A stretch of DNA of 64,000 nt from Ptychodera flava (lineage: Eukaryota; Hemichordata; Enteropneusta; Ptychoderidae), in the NCBI RefSeq assembly GCF_041260155.1, contig NC_091931.1:17042476-17106475 (forward strand). The letters are read 5' to 3'. Every line of letters begins with the position of its first letter. Position 1 is the stretch's first letter. Of the stretch, positions 35,281-46,216 are shown one piece after another. Position numbers and translations under genes: made by a program. The notes below the pieces were generated by a model. That model did no database searches. It saw nothing but the letters and a program-made list of their open reading frames with translations, and had not been told where the DNA came from.

Positions 35281-35487
35281 CACGATTGGAACTAATTGGG
35301 ATAATTGGATGGTGAACTAAAATGTCTTTAAAATCTTCAAATATAAGCTTATCTGCTTTTCTTTTTACGTTACACACTTGTTTTTATGATTAATTTGTAA
35401 TATCGCAATATTCAGCTATAGGGCACCTACATTTTGAGAAATATGAAAAATATGAAGATCCAATTATCTCAATTAGTTCCAATCGTG
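35281..35487. mobile_element. 207-bp MITE with 28-bp inverted repeats (family C)
   Basis: CACGATTGGAACTAATTGGG at the left is the reverse complement, with one mismatch, of the right end (AATTAGTTCCAATCGTG), and the symmetry extends inward through ATAATTGGAT. No clear target duplication was seen, and no coding capacity. Confidence 0.7.
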
Positions 35488-35730
35488 TTTAACTAGAACA
35501 GTAAGGAACAAACGAAGAAGAAGATACGTCACCATCCCTTCATCGAATTTTAATTACACTGATTAGATCAGCGGTCAAATATTATCACATTGGTTTAAGA
35601 TACCAGGGCACCGTAAGTTGCACTGCACTGTAATGGTAAGTTTCCACTTATAGATAAATGAGACGTGGCTCGAAGTGATTGGATTTGTCACATTTCTCTT
35701 TTACTGCAACTATCCTGTCTCTGTTCTAGG

Positions 35731-36949
35731 TCACTATCACTTTGTCCTAACAAAGGGCATCGATACCGGCGACATGTCACAGTCACTCCAACCTAACAAA
35801 GGACATCGTTACGACATGTCACAGTCACTCCACCCTAACACAGGACATCGTTACGACATGTCACAGTCACTCCACCCTTACACACGACATCGTTACGACA
35901 TGTAACAGTCACTCCACCCTAACACAACAGGACATCGTTGCGACATGTCACAGTCACTCCACCCTAACACAGGACATCGTTACGACATGTCATTGTCACT
36001 CCACCCTAACACAGGACATCGTTGCGACATGTCACAGTCACTCCAACCTAACACAGGACATCGTTGCGACATGTCACAGTCACTCCACCCTAACACAGGA
36101 CATCGTTACGACATGTCACAGTCACTCCACCCTAACACAGGACATCGTTACGACATGTCACAGTCACTCCACCCTTACACACGACATCGTTACGACATGT
36201 AACAGTCACTCCACCCTAACACAGGACATCGTTACGACATGTCATTGTCACTCCACCCTAACACAGGACATCGTTGCGACATGTCACAGTCACTCCACCC
36301 TAACACAGGACATCGTTGCGACATGTCACAGTCACTCCACCCTAACACAGGACATCGTTACGACATGTCACAGTCACTCCACCCTAACACAGGACATCGT
36401 TACGACATGTCACAGTCACTCCACCCTAACACAGGACATCGTTACGACATGTCACAGTCACTCCACCCTAACACAGGACATCGTTACGACATGTCACAGT
36501 CACTCCACCCTTACACACGACATCGTTACGACATGTAACAGTCACTCCACCTAACACAGGACATCGTTGCGACATGTCACAGTCACTCCACCCTAACACA
36601 GGACATCGTTGCGACATGTCACAGTCACTCCACCCTAACACAGGATATCGTTGCGACATGTCACAGTCACTCCACCCTAACACAGGATATCGTTGCGACA
36701 TGTCACAGTCACTCCACCCTAACACAGGACACCGTTACGACATGTCATTGTCACTCCACCCTTACACACGACATCGTACGACATGTCACAGTCACTCCAC
36801 CCTAACACAGGACATCGTTGCAACATGTCACAGTCACTCCACCCTAACACAGGATATCGTTACGACATGTCATTGTCGATCCACCCTAACACAGGACATC
36901 GTTGCGACATGTCACAGTCACTCCAACCTAACAAATGACATTGATACTT
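35731..36949 (+). repeat. 42-bp minisatellite, ~29 units, with 7-8-unit higher-order structure
   Basis: Each unit reads CATCGTTACGACATGT, then CACAGTCACTCCACCCTAAC, then ACAGGA, with a G/A variant (GTTGCG/GTTACG). Because 42 is a multiple of three, several frames stay open, encoding the 14-residue repeat HRYDMSQSLHPNTG. Variant units with CCCTTACACACGAC followed by ACATGTAACAG occur near 35901, 36199 and 36535, spaced 298 and 336 bp, and each puts a TAA in that frame. Edge units are degenerate. No start context, signal peptide or splice site supports translation. Confidence 0.95.
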
Positions 36950-38158
36950 CATGGACATTAAGCATTGTTGCTGCACAAATCTGTTGTTTGTTTGGCAAAT
37001 TTGCTGACCGAAATTAACCGTCGCCATCTTCAGTTTCATCATAACTTTTGAAATGGCGGTGATTACTAAGGGCGTGTCCATGATTGCTATGCACGTTTTG
37101 TCTTATTTGTGTTAGTATTATATCTCAGGTTTTTACGTTATTACATATTAAGTTTTACTTAGCTAAGTTATTTTACATAATTGGTTAGTATTATATTTTT
37201 GGTTAGTATTACTTATCTTGATGATACATAAACGTCAACAAACTCTCAACATCATTATCAATCGAAGTGTCTCACGAAAAGTGCTCTGAAATCGTACAAG
37301 ACTTTACGCTAGTGTTGGAGAATAGCTTATGGTTAAATAGCGTCATTGGCGTTTTCTAATAGATCTATGACTTACAGTCGGCGTTTTCTAATAGATCTAG
37401 GACTTCCAGTAAAAATGAGAATGAAATCCAAGAAAAGATGTTGTGTGACATAGGCCATAGAGTAAGCCAAACGAGTCTTCTGTCAATGATGTTGGGTTTC
37501 GTTCGCTCTTTCTGGGTTTTGCTTTTGTGAAAGAAGTGCATCGTCTTGCGCACATTATTTTCGAACATTTTTTCGTTAGTTTAAGAAAATAAAGAACATA
37601 TACATTGGAGAACCTCCTCCTCTGGTAAAATATTTCCACAGTCCCTCGACAGGTATATATGATTTCGAGCGCCCTCTGGAGACATTCTTACATGAAAATG
37701 ATATAGTCTGTCTCAGTTGCTTTTAAAACTGATGAGCTCAGGTCCATAGGCCTAACGTTTTCGATAATTTTACTCCCCCTCTCGAGATGATAATGATAAA
37801 TTCAAATTTCGAAATTATTATTCACAATTCTGTCGAGATTTCAAAGCAGCCTAACATTTCTCTAACTTTGCCTTGATGATGCTTTTTCATGACCATAGAA
37901 CACAAGACAGCCATGATGAACCGCTGAACACTCCACCCCCTCCCCTAATGGTTGGATCGGTGATATCAGAGACCGGATGAAGCTTTCCGTCGAGCTTTAA
38001 TCTGTTTTTTTCAAGAAAGAGGAATTTGTCCTCAAATAACCTGTCTGAATCGTTTACCTAACATTTCTCTCCGTGACGCATTACTCAGTCTAATCTAAAA
38101 ACGGAGGCGCGGATAATATCCCTATATCGGCTTGTTAATTTTATCGGACGATGTGAGA

Positions 38159-38159
<1 letters not shown>
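36950..38159. other. Non-coding interval
   Basis: Nothing recognised apart from short AT-rich ORFs. A short direct repeat (GGCGTTTTCTAATAGATCTA) occurs near 37348 and 37381. Confidence 0.4.

Positions 38160-38230
<71 letters not shown>
38160..38230. repeat. (TA)n microsatellite, ~35 units
   Basis: Uninterrupted TA dinucleotide run of about 70 bases. It is likely length-polymorphic and able to extrude a cruciform. Confidence 0.98.
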
Positions 38231-38232
<2 letters not shown>

Positions 38233-38335
38233 TATCCGGGTCTATACCGCAGAGACGGTACAAATTCATCATTGATTTCGCTAGCTTGTCACGTCCACAT
38301 AAACCCTATGCTAGCGCCACCTCTCCCCTATCCGG

Positions 38336-38372
38336 TGACGTCATGACAAATCCCAACAGCCCATATAAGAAC
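38336..38372 (+). promoter_or_regulatory. Candidate promoter: CRE plus TATA-like box with no clear gene downstream
   Basis: A perfect palindromic cAMP-response element TGACGTCA (38336-38343) lies about 20 bases upstream of a TATA-like CATATAAGAA (38362-38371), a spacing typical of CRE/TATA promoters. Downstream ATGs open only very short frames. It could start a non-coding RNA or a 5' exon spliced onward, or be chance. Confidence 0.3.
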
Positions 38373-38580
38373 AATGTGATTGTACTAAGTATATTCTGTG
38401 AAGACGTTATCGAAAAGGAGCATAAGTGACACAGAGCAATAGTCAGTTGATGCGTAGAGGTTACGTCCATGGTTGATGGTCAGCTGTGAGGTCGGTTTCC
38501 TTCGATGGTGTATGTCTTCAATCTGCCCCGTATGGCTGTGCGTAAAGTTAAACAGTTAGCCGCTAATGAGTCACTAAAAG

Positions 38581-38910
38581 CAAAGGTAGGATGCACCTCG
38601 AGGACAGATATTTGGACTCCAAAATTTGTACAGTACTTTTCTGGTCTACTTTTGAGGGGGCTCAATTTAGAGCTCTTGGAGAAAGAAAACGTTTTGGCTT
38701 TGAACATCGAAATTTTGTTTTCCCAATAGAGTTAGCACAAGGATGGCGGTCATTTGGAATTTTGGGTAATTTGTTTCTCATGTACTAAACTTTGCACGGT
38801 GACCCTGATGTTTATTCTGGATTTGGTAAGAAACGGTTGAAAATTTGTTCTTAATGAAAGTTTGAGCGAAAGAGTAAGTCTTTCACATTCGAGGGGCGAA
38901 CTACCATAAA
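38581..38910 (+). mobile_element. TTAA-type MITE (family A), aged copy
   Basis: Starts AGGTAGGATGCACCTCGAGG and ends CATTCGAGGGGCGAACTACC. Internal boxes (GGACAGATATTTGGACTC, GGATGGCGGTCATTT, GCACGGTGACCC, AAGTCTTTCAC) are in family order. TTAA flanks are eroded to CAAA and ATAA. Confidence 0.75.
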
Positions 38911-39079
38911 TGCTCCTTCACTACTCCCGAAAGTTGACAGCATAACCACCATACATTTCGCCCTTGTAGTAGACTGTAGACTGTAGTTGTATCTGTCCGA
39001 GTTGCCTTCCTCTAATCCTAATATTATCGGCAGTGCTGGTGACGTATACATACTATAGAACATTCCTTTGAGCATATTT

Positions 39080-39270
39080 AAATAATAACACATAGAGCGA
39101 GGGCAATATCACGATTTATGCCTGCCAAGGGATGGTGGTCATGATCGAAATACTGATGATGCCCGAGCCGTATGCGAGGGCATCATCAGTATATCGATCA
39201 TGACCACCACTGCCCGAGGGCAGGCAAAAAAAATCGTGATATTGCCCTAGCTCTCATGTATTATTATTTT
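39080..39270. mobile_element. ~190-bp near-perfect palindromic element
   Basis: Arms of ~90 bp are inverted repeats: GAGGGCAATATCACGATTT and GGTGGTCATGATCG on the left reappear inverted on the right, meeting at a loop of a few bases near 39172-39178 beside GATGATGCCC/GGGCATCATC. It would extrude a long hairpin. GAGGGCATCATCA recurs twice near 40370-40400, suggesting related sequence. Confidence 0.85.
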
Positions 39271-39289
39271 TATTACACCGAACAAGCAA

Positions 39290-39558
39290 ACATGCAAAGA
39301 AACAAAAACACAGACTTCTTCGAGTACAGTTCGCCTTCTGAGTCCGGACCTCAGCGTAAAATGTTGTCAGTGCCGAGTCTAGGGTTGCCGCTAAAGTTTG
39401 CCGATCTCCTCGGTGGCGTATCCAAATTTGTTGTTTGCATAGTCGCTGAACATAGAAATTGCATTCCTTGTTGCCATTTTCGTTCGTTTGCTGTTTACTT
39501 GCATCAAAATATCGTCTAAATGTGCCGGTGACAGCTCTGCATGACGTTTCGCAGCCAT
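39290..39558 (-). pseudogene. Crypton/KIAA1958-like tyrosine-recombinase N-terminal exon, remnant
   Basis: The minus-strand frame opens MAAKRHAELSPAHLDDIL, followed by KRTKMATRNAISMFSDYANNK, then (after a frameshift near 39395) LDSALTTFYAEVRTQK, and (after another) GELYSKKSVF. This is the N-terminal, SAM-like DNA-binding part typical of KIAA1958/ZMYM-type and Crypton proteins (the FYAEVRTKKGE.YSK signature). No catalytic domain follows on the minus strand. Two frameshifts in under 300 bases show it is dead. The 5' side is bounded by a 700-bp element with its own target duplication. Confidence 0.65.
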
Positions 39559-39612
39559 AAGTTGCCAACTGCAAAGTACAACAAGCGAACGACAATTTGT
39601 TTTGCGCAGAAA

Positions 39613-40312
39613 CACAGAGTAATATCATAGACAGAGTGGCAACAGCTATTGTTTAAGGCGTGAAGCGGTTACGTAAGCAATCCATGTTTGCCTCGCCTCA
39701 CGAAGCTCTTGGCTCTCTTTTTCGAAGAGTGCCGACCATGCACCCTTCGGTAATTTTCGGATTTTCACCAATTGTTAAGCGAAAGAATGTTCGACAAAGC
39801 TTGTGTTGTTGTTGTCGTGTGGTGCTGATCGGAATTGATGTGCTGGCGAAAACGGGAGTGTTTTGAGCTTCAGGAAAGTGGATTTTACCGTTTTAAAAAT
39901 TCCTCTCATATTTTTATGAAATATAATGAGTGTGTTTGAACCAAATTGAAAGTCTTTTATCGATACTGTCTGGTTTTACTCAATGGTTTACGGTCAGTCA
40001 TACCGTCTTTTACACGTGCGCCAAGAAAGGACATGTTTATGAAACTGCTGGCGTGTTATGTTTTGATTGGCGTGAGGCAGTGTTTCTGGCCTGAGAGCTC
40101 ACAAAGTAACTATGGTTGCTACGCGACTGGCAGTACGATGCCATCTCGTCGTATGTTTCGCATAATCTCGTGTAATTATCAACCACAAACCAAGCCTCCA
40201 AAAAGTTTAACACCTTTTAAGCTCATTTTAATATGAAAAGCCAATAGTCTACCGAGACGACCATGGAACAAAAGGCATGCAAGTGTTGCCACTCTGTCTA
40301 TGATACTCTGTG
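39613..40312. mobile_element. 700-bp non-autonomous transposon with 7-bp target duplication
   Basis: Ends CACAGAGTAATATCATAGAC and, inverted, CACAGAGTATCATAGACAGA form ~30-bp inverted repeats (shared TCATAGACAGAGTGGCAACA). Flanking GCAGAAA occurs at 39606-39612 and 40313-40319. Short internal ORFs (39660-39866, 39946-40236) have no transposase features. It sits immediately upstream of the Crypton-like exon. Confidence 0.88.
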
Positions 40313-40857
40313 GCAGAAAGGATGCGCAGTAAGTAAAATGACGTCATCCATGTAATATCAAATGCAGAGGGCATCATCACATTCGCAGAGGGCATCATCA
40401 TGTTCTTTTACATGTCACGTGAGTCGTGTTTAACCAATGGCAGTGCACGCTGAATGAGTGAGGTGTAATAAAGTCCCTTTATTCCGGACTGGACATGGAA
40501 GCAGCAGCGCACCTTTCGTTCGCCTTCAAATAGTTCATACATACAAACATACATACAAACAATGACTCTTGCAACAAAGCTTAATTACTCGCCGTAACCA
40601 ACAATTAAATAAACAATAATCATAACTTTTGATGATATATATTTTTATTTATTCTTTCAGAGAAGTTTGCGTATTTGTGTTACAATGCAGAATATAAGCC
40701 TTGTCAACGCAAAGCGTTGCAAATAACATAGAACATCAAATATTGTTAAATTAATTTTCTAGTCCGGACAAAAATCAGTTGCTAAACAGTGTACATGTCA
40801 CGTACAACTGTGTGTTGACTATCTGAATCACAGGAATTTCGACGCGCTTTTGGGAGT

Positions 40858-41235
40858 AGAAAGACGGCAAACAGAACAAAAATAGGACAGTGTTCAATGA
40901 AATACTCTGGTGTTACACTCTGGAACCAAATCCTAGAAAGTATAAGATCTGTGAAATCCAAGTCAAAAATTAGAAGAGACTTGAAACGTCATTTCTTGTT
41001 TATCTGGCATGTTTCTTTCCTCTCACGTATATTTTATTCTACAACAAAGTTTTATAAATTATGTATTTATATTGATATAGAATTTATTTCAAGTAGCCAG
41101 GCTAAATGTTCAACATGGCTCTCCATGGACAGATGATAGATTCGGCGATTGAGAATCCCTTATGTGTCTGTATTTTTCTAATTTTAATTTCTTTCCTGTT
41201 CTATTGGGAAATAAATATCCTTGAATCTATGAAAA
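40858..41235 (+). mobile_element. 3' end of a non-LTR retrotransposon (LINE), 5'-truncated
   Basis: A plus-strand frame reads NRTKIGQCSMKYSGVTLWNQ then SIRSVKSKSKIRRDLKRHFL, the characteristic C-terminal tail of jockey/CR1/L2-type reverse transcriptases (Y.G..LWN.L...IR......FKR.LK..LL). The frame stops at 41139, and an AT-rich 3' region with AATAAATATCC and a short A-rich end follows near 41210-41235. No catalytic RT domain is present, as expected of a 5'-truncated copy. Confidence 0.7.
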
Positions 41236-41239
41236 AGTA

Positions 41240-41967
41240 ATAAAAATGCGCCAAAGATAACTAAACGACGAAATTGCACTTCAGAAACACTAAATATCAT
41301 ATACACGTGACCGTTGAGATAACCGAGTGTCTGAACAGTAAAATATTCGTACTCACAAGACACGTTCATATATTTATATTTCTGTAGTAACCTAGGTGCA
41401 ACTTTGAAGAGAAAAAAAACAACATTTTAAAGTATGAAAGGATAGACACTGATGCGAATCGAGATTTGTTATTCGATAGTGGAACTAAAGGCAGAACGAC
41501 AAACATTTGTCGTGTTTATTGAAAGGTTCCCATCCATTAAGTGTCGTTCGCCCTAAAACCACAAAAATGACGTTAGCTGTGTGTATATTTTTAAACGACT
41601 TGTTCGATAACATTCCATCAAGTGACGAATTCACTCTGCTTTTATTGTAAGGGCAGTATTTCCTGCGGCCATTTGGAAGAAGTCAATGTGTTAGCAAAGC
41701 TTTCAGTATTTACACTGCAAGCATACACTGAATATTATGACTTGAACAATGGAATGTACAAACTATTAAAATGTAAATTTTCTCAGAAGATCGACCGCGG
41801 CCCGCCGCACCTACTAATGTTTGATTTCACACTCACTGGTTCACGGACCACCTCGCATGACCTAGCAGAGGTGGCGTCCAAAGGAGGTACACCAAGTTGT
41901 GCATTGGAAGTGATTTGAACCTATTGGACGTACCTAGGATACAAGTTGAAGCCTTGCACGTGAGATA
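41240..41967. other. Non-coding interval
   Basis: AT-rich. The ORF at 41622-41918 lacks family features. It may be 5' flank or UTR of the candidate exon at 41968. Confidence 0.35.
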
Positions 41968-42216
41968 ATGTCGGAAAGATTTGCGCAATATCAAGATACA
42001 AAACCGTCAAGGCCAGGCGTGGGAGTTTCCTCTAAAGACGCAGTTACTCAACGACTCTCTCCTGGTTCCAGGCAACGTCCTGGTCGATCGCCACAGCGAG
42101 TAGGTTTCCTAACGCCCGGGTTTCCGAGTTCCGGGACCACAGAGTTTACAGAGGTCTTCTCGAAGAAGCACCGACCCGTTGGCAGACACAAGCGTCATTC
42201 TTCTTTCTTTGTACAG
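41968..42216 (+). CDS. Candidate first coding exon a (83 codons, phase 0 donor)
   Basis: ATG opens 83 codons ending exactly at TACAG/GTGGGT, a plausible 5' splice site in phase 0. The peptide (MSERFAQYQDTKP..., ...RHKRHSSFFVQ) is Ser/Pro/Arg-rich and looks disordered. I do not recognise a family. If spliced to the 30-nt candidate exon at 43860 the junction would read FFVQ/NAGG. It is the longest of six ATG-to-donor ORFs in 9 kb. It may be chance. Confidence 0.3.
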
Positions 42217-42700
42217 GTGGGTGTAACGACGTGTTTTTTAATGAAAGTTTATTGCATATAGTTTCAGCTCACACACAAAAATATGATTCCACCTGATCCT
42301 AATCTGATTTAACGTCAATTTTTCACAAAAACCTAACGGGCCGTTAGTCAGTGTTATTGCTTATCTAAGTCTTCTGTGGTTGATGTTTTACCATATTCTT
42401 CACTGTTAAAATTTGTGGAAATCTGCGCTGTATGAGACGTGAAGGGGTAATTTCTGTCATCACCAAGCAAACAGGTGTAATTATAATCTCTTATCAGATT
42501 ACAGCAGGGTTGACAAACATACAAACGTAACCACAACTTGTTTGAATCCCTCGCTTCAAAAATTCGACGTGTCGATTTCAACGCGTTGCTTATGGCGAAC
42601 TTTAATTAGCATGACATTCAAAGATTAAATAAATAACTAAAATCAACGATCACCCTATCGAACACATCACACACAGAGACACACACACATCATATACACC

Positions 42701-42787
42701 ATGAACGGGAATGAGCGTAGAAGACATCGTGTGTTGGCAACCGTGAACTTCACTTGCTTTCGACGTCGGAGTCCGTGGCCTGCCATT
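42701..42787 (+). CDS. Candidate first coding exon b (29 codons, phase 0 donor)
   Basis: The ATG in good context (CACCATGA) opens 29 codons ending at GCCATT/GTAAGT, a consensus donor in phase 0. The peptide MNGNERRRHRVL... is arginine-rich. Function not recognised. Listed because of the series of similar structures around it. Confidence 0.25.
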
Positions 42788-43064
42788 GTAAGTTGTTTAA
42801 AACCCAAATTTATCTTTTGGGAGGGACACTGGAGGGACGAGGCGGTTGTTCGTTTACAGTTCCGTTGTGACGGCAACGATCGAACGGTTTCTCGCAGCCC
42901 GTTGCATCGGGGTTTGTTGACGCTTGCAGGCATAAACAGGCAGTCGGAAAGCGCAAAAGAGGATTATCGATCAACCAAAACAGTGAAAAAAGTCGGTGAC
43001 AGACGCTAAACCTCAAAATTTGTCGATAGTCATGACATATGTGACATATATTTATAGTATAAAC

Positions 43065-43139
43065 ATGAGCTGCTATCCACATACTTACCTTGCTCAGTGG
43101 AAAGGAACTTCACCCTATGTACTGTTACCAAGGCAACAG
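43065..43139 (+). CDS. Candidate first coding exon c (25 codons, phase 0 donor)
   Basis: ATG with A at -3 opens 25 codons (MSCYPHTYLAQWKG...LPRQQ) ending at CAACAG/GTAACT in phase 0. No family recognised. Confidence 0.2.
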
Positions 43140-43859
43140 GTAACTTCTAAAACCCTTCAGGCTTTGTGAAAAGTAGATTTCGCTGTTCATCCGTTTGTTA
43201 ATTTCGATACATTTGACAGTTCAAACAAATATTTTATGATGTCATGTCAGGCGAACTTCACTCGGAGAGAACGAGCTCTAGTCGAGCATTGTTTAAAATT
43301 TCAGTATCCTGCATCTTGGAAAGCATTGATTTGTTCGTCTCAATTGTTTTCTCCACTTAGGGATGGACCATTCACTCTTCTGGATGCCGTTAGGCAATTT
43401 TATCTCGCTTCAAATTTTGCATTGTATTCTATGTCATAGTATTTTTTGCCGAAGTTTAAAATTGCTTTGGCATACACAGTAGGTTATGTCTTTGCGTAGT
43501 ATTTCTCTTCGATATTTATGCTCCTCTTTTTCAGTCGATTTTCATGACGTTGTCAATATTTCTATTTCAAACATCAGTATTAGATGCAAAGTGTCAAACT
43601 GCACCAAGCACCATGACGCCAATCACATGATAACGACACAACCACGCGTTTGTCATTGTGATGCAGTCAATTAGAAATCTACCCTATTCAAGATCTGGAT
43701 AAAGAAACAAACTTTGACCAAGGATAATAATTATGAGGGCAATACATATACGACGTAACGATTGCGTTGTGATTGTGTACAAAACATGACTTTTTGCTAT
43801 ATTCTTAACAGTCTAATGTGCTTCATTTCTTGATTTCTGTATTTTTTTATCATTTCAGA

Positions 43860-43889
43860 ATGCAGGTGGACCAAAAAAGAAAGTTACGG
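43860..43889 (+). CDS. Candidate 30-nt microexon
   Basis: A strong acceptor (TGTATTTTTTTATCATTTCAG) precedes 30 bases, followed by a strong donor (ACG/GTAAGATT). In phase 0 it encodes NAGGPKKKVT, a basic decapeptide. Acceptor quality and phase compatibility with the candidate exons upstream are the only evidence. Confidence 0.35.
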
Positions 43890-43967
43890 TAAGATTATAA
43901 TAATAATTATGATATATATTTAAAAGATAGATTGACAGATAGCTAGACTAATGGATAGAGAGATATG

Positions 43968-43969
<2 letters not shown>

Positions 43970-44065
<96 letters not shown>

Positions 44066-44248
44066 CATACATAGATACATACATACATACATACATACAT
44101 ACATACATACATACATACATACATACACATAGATACATAGATACATAGATAGATAGATAGATAGATAGATACATACATACATACATACATACATACATAC
44201 ATACATACATACATACATACATACATACATACATACATACATACATAC
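43970..44248. repeat. Compound (GATA)n/(CATA)n microsatellite
   Basis: About 100 bases of GATA units grade into CATA units, then a second GATA patch and a second long CATA run. Long open frames of repeating YLSI and YVCM residues on the minus strand are artefacts of the tetranucleotide. Confidence 0.98.
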
Positions 44249-44249
44249 G

Positions 44250-45890
44250 CAATTGCAATTTTCTCGCCGCTTTTTGAACGAAGCTATGAATGTCCATTAG
44301 CTCTTACCAACTATACGCTTTAAGAAAACCACATTGTCGACATTATCTCAAACCAAGGGACAATTTTTATTAATAACCACCTTTGTCGGTACATCACACA
44401 ATATTGTGAAGATCATTTTCTGAAACAGTGACAAAACTGTGTTGAGTTGAGTTGTGTGTAATGAGGAGCTTCATGGGAGTTTCACGAGCGATGGAACTCA
44501 TGCACACACTAAAACCACACAAATGATGGATTTATTACTTCATAAACCCAGATTTTATATGTTCTATTAGACTGTGTTAAAGGTTTTTCAAGCGGATATG
44601 GTTGTGAATGAACGTATTGGCGCTTGAAGAAAACTCCCTATGTATGTGTATGCATTTGAGACTTTGAAGTGAGCGTACAGACAAATCGCTTGGCTTTTTT
44701 CGGGTGTATTAGTCACAGGCTGGCCAAGCGTCTGCGGGCAACCGCTTTTGCCTCTTGATCTCTGCGTTACAGTCTGTCCCAGTATAGTGCTTTAATTTGC
44801 TCTTTGTGATATTTGTGTGCCCGTAGACTCGGAGTAAGTCGAGTGAGCATACAGAGTCTAACGACTCTTAAAAATATTACCGAACCACGCACGAAAAAAT
44901 GCGTGAGGAAGGGAAAGGGAGTCCAGTTCTTATCAAATAAATAGAGAAGGAAAACAACGAAGAAATGGAATGTAAAGATGGAGATATTTTCAGTGTACAC
45001 TTTCCCTCATCGTGATTCGGAGCTTGTAGATCTCCTTCCTGTCACGGGTTAAGCTTGTCCATACATGTATAAGTTTTTGAAATCCTGCACGGTATGTTTT
45101 CAACTGCCCAAGAAGAAATACTATAGCGAAAACAGTCGCGGTCTGCAAAATCTGTAGTGCCGGTCTGTTTATACACGTTATCGTAGCCAGTGGCGTAACG
45201 CTCTCGCGGAGTTGCCGAGTGTATCACCGGCTCTTGGCTTTTGAATTTCAAACATGCTTTGTGAAAGAAAAATGCAATCCAAGATTCTTCGGATAAAAGC
45301 CTATTTGCCACGACTCCATAAGCAACACTATAAACGTGACCCCGCTCGCCGAGGTTAAAAGCCCTCCACAATTTCAAGCATGTCGTCTGCGAGTCACAAA
45401 GAAGATTGGTCGTTGCCAGTGTTTCCAAAGCCAAGATAACGTAACCACCACTACTCAATTTACTACTGCCATCTCTCTGATACGAGACGTAAGTGATATA
45501 TTGTAAAACTTAAGACTATGATAAGGCTATGTCATATTTAGAAGCAGATTACTTCTAAATTTATTTTCACGTTTACGCGATGACGCCTATGAAATAAGTT
45601 TCACCATGTATCGCACACTTGCATGTATTTTCAACCAATACACCTTATAACTATTCATTTAAGGTAGTATGCAGCTCAGATGAAATGAATGTGCCATGCA
45701 TAAGTGGGATTACTTTATTTGCGGCAACTGATTTTACAGCTTGATGGAAATGGCCTCTCAGAGAGGGCAAGGCCGAAATCGCCGAAATGTTTAAACTGCA
45801 TGTCTTGGAGACTGTATTTGAAATGACAGATAACAGACATATCACTTATCTGTAGATGTGAGATTTCGACTGACGTAATGAGAATTTAAT
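44250..45890. other. Interval without a recognised gene
   Basis: Holds a 138-codon minus-strand ORF (45042-45458) without recognisable domains and with no sign of splice boundaries. A GTAAGT donor occurs at 45490. A solo family A MITE end (TTAAGGTAGTATGCAGCTCAG) lies near 45659. Confidence 0.4.
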
Positions 45891-45892
45891 CT

Positions 45893-46216
45893 TTATCTCG
45901 ATATCAGTACATCTTCCACTACCACATATATACGGTTGTTGTTTTTACGTTGTTGCTGTTGTTGCTGCGACAACGGTCGATGACTTGGCTTAGGTAGTCG
46001 ACCTCTGCATTGAGTGTATCTCATCTTGACGTCGACTTCAAGATCCAGTATCTCCAATGGTCGGTACCATACATATCGAGTCATGACTTGTTGGTGCTGT
46101 GGCGACCCTGCGTAAAAGTTTGGCAACCCGGTTGACATTAGAACAACAGTCACGAGCACTGCACACACTTTGTGGCGCGTTTCCAACATATGATTTTCCT
46201 GATGTGTTTTTTCCAC
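45893..46216 (-). CDS. Hypothetical small secreted protein or exon (minus strand)
   Basis: A 107-codon frame. The second methionine (residue 10, MLETRHKV) starts a good signal-peptide pattern: a basic start, hydrophobic core CAVLVTVVLMSTGL, then a small-residue site FYAGS. The mature part is polar, ends in a Gln run (CAA/CAG repeat) and contains one Cys. A GTAAAA donor-like site follows the Gln run, so the true exon may end there. No family is recognised, and an open frame of this size may be chance. Confidence 0.25.
   Translation of the reverse strand: MEKTHQENHMLETRHKVCAVLVTVVLMSTGLPNFYAGSPQHQQVMTRYVWYRPLEILDLEVDVKMRYTQCRGRLPKPSHRPLSQQQQQQRKNNNRIYVVVEDVLISR

Noticed and set aside
35731..36949. 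CRISPR-like array
   Set aside because: Units are contiguous 42-bp repeats without unique spacers, in eukaryotic DNA. It is a minisatellite.
35675..37017. Repeat protein encoded by the open frames MSQSLHPNTGHRYD...
   Set aside because: The unit length is a multiple of three, so frames stay open on both strands by arithmetic. TAA occurs at each higher-order junction and no gene context is seen.
41622..41918. 98-codon ORF upstream of candidate exon a
   Set aside because: No domain, no good start context, no splice boundary. Most likely chance or 5' flank.
43920..44297. Long minus-strand ORFs rich in YLSI/MYVC
   Set aside because: Direct translation of the GATA/CATA microsatellite in three frames.
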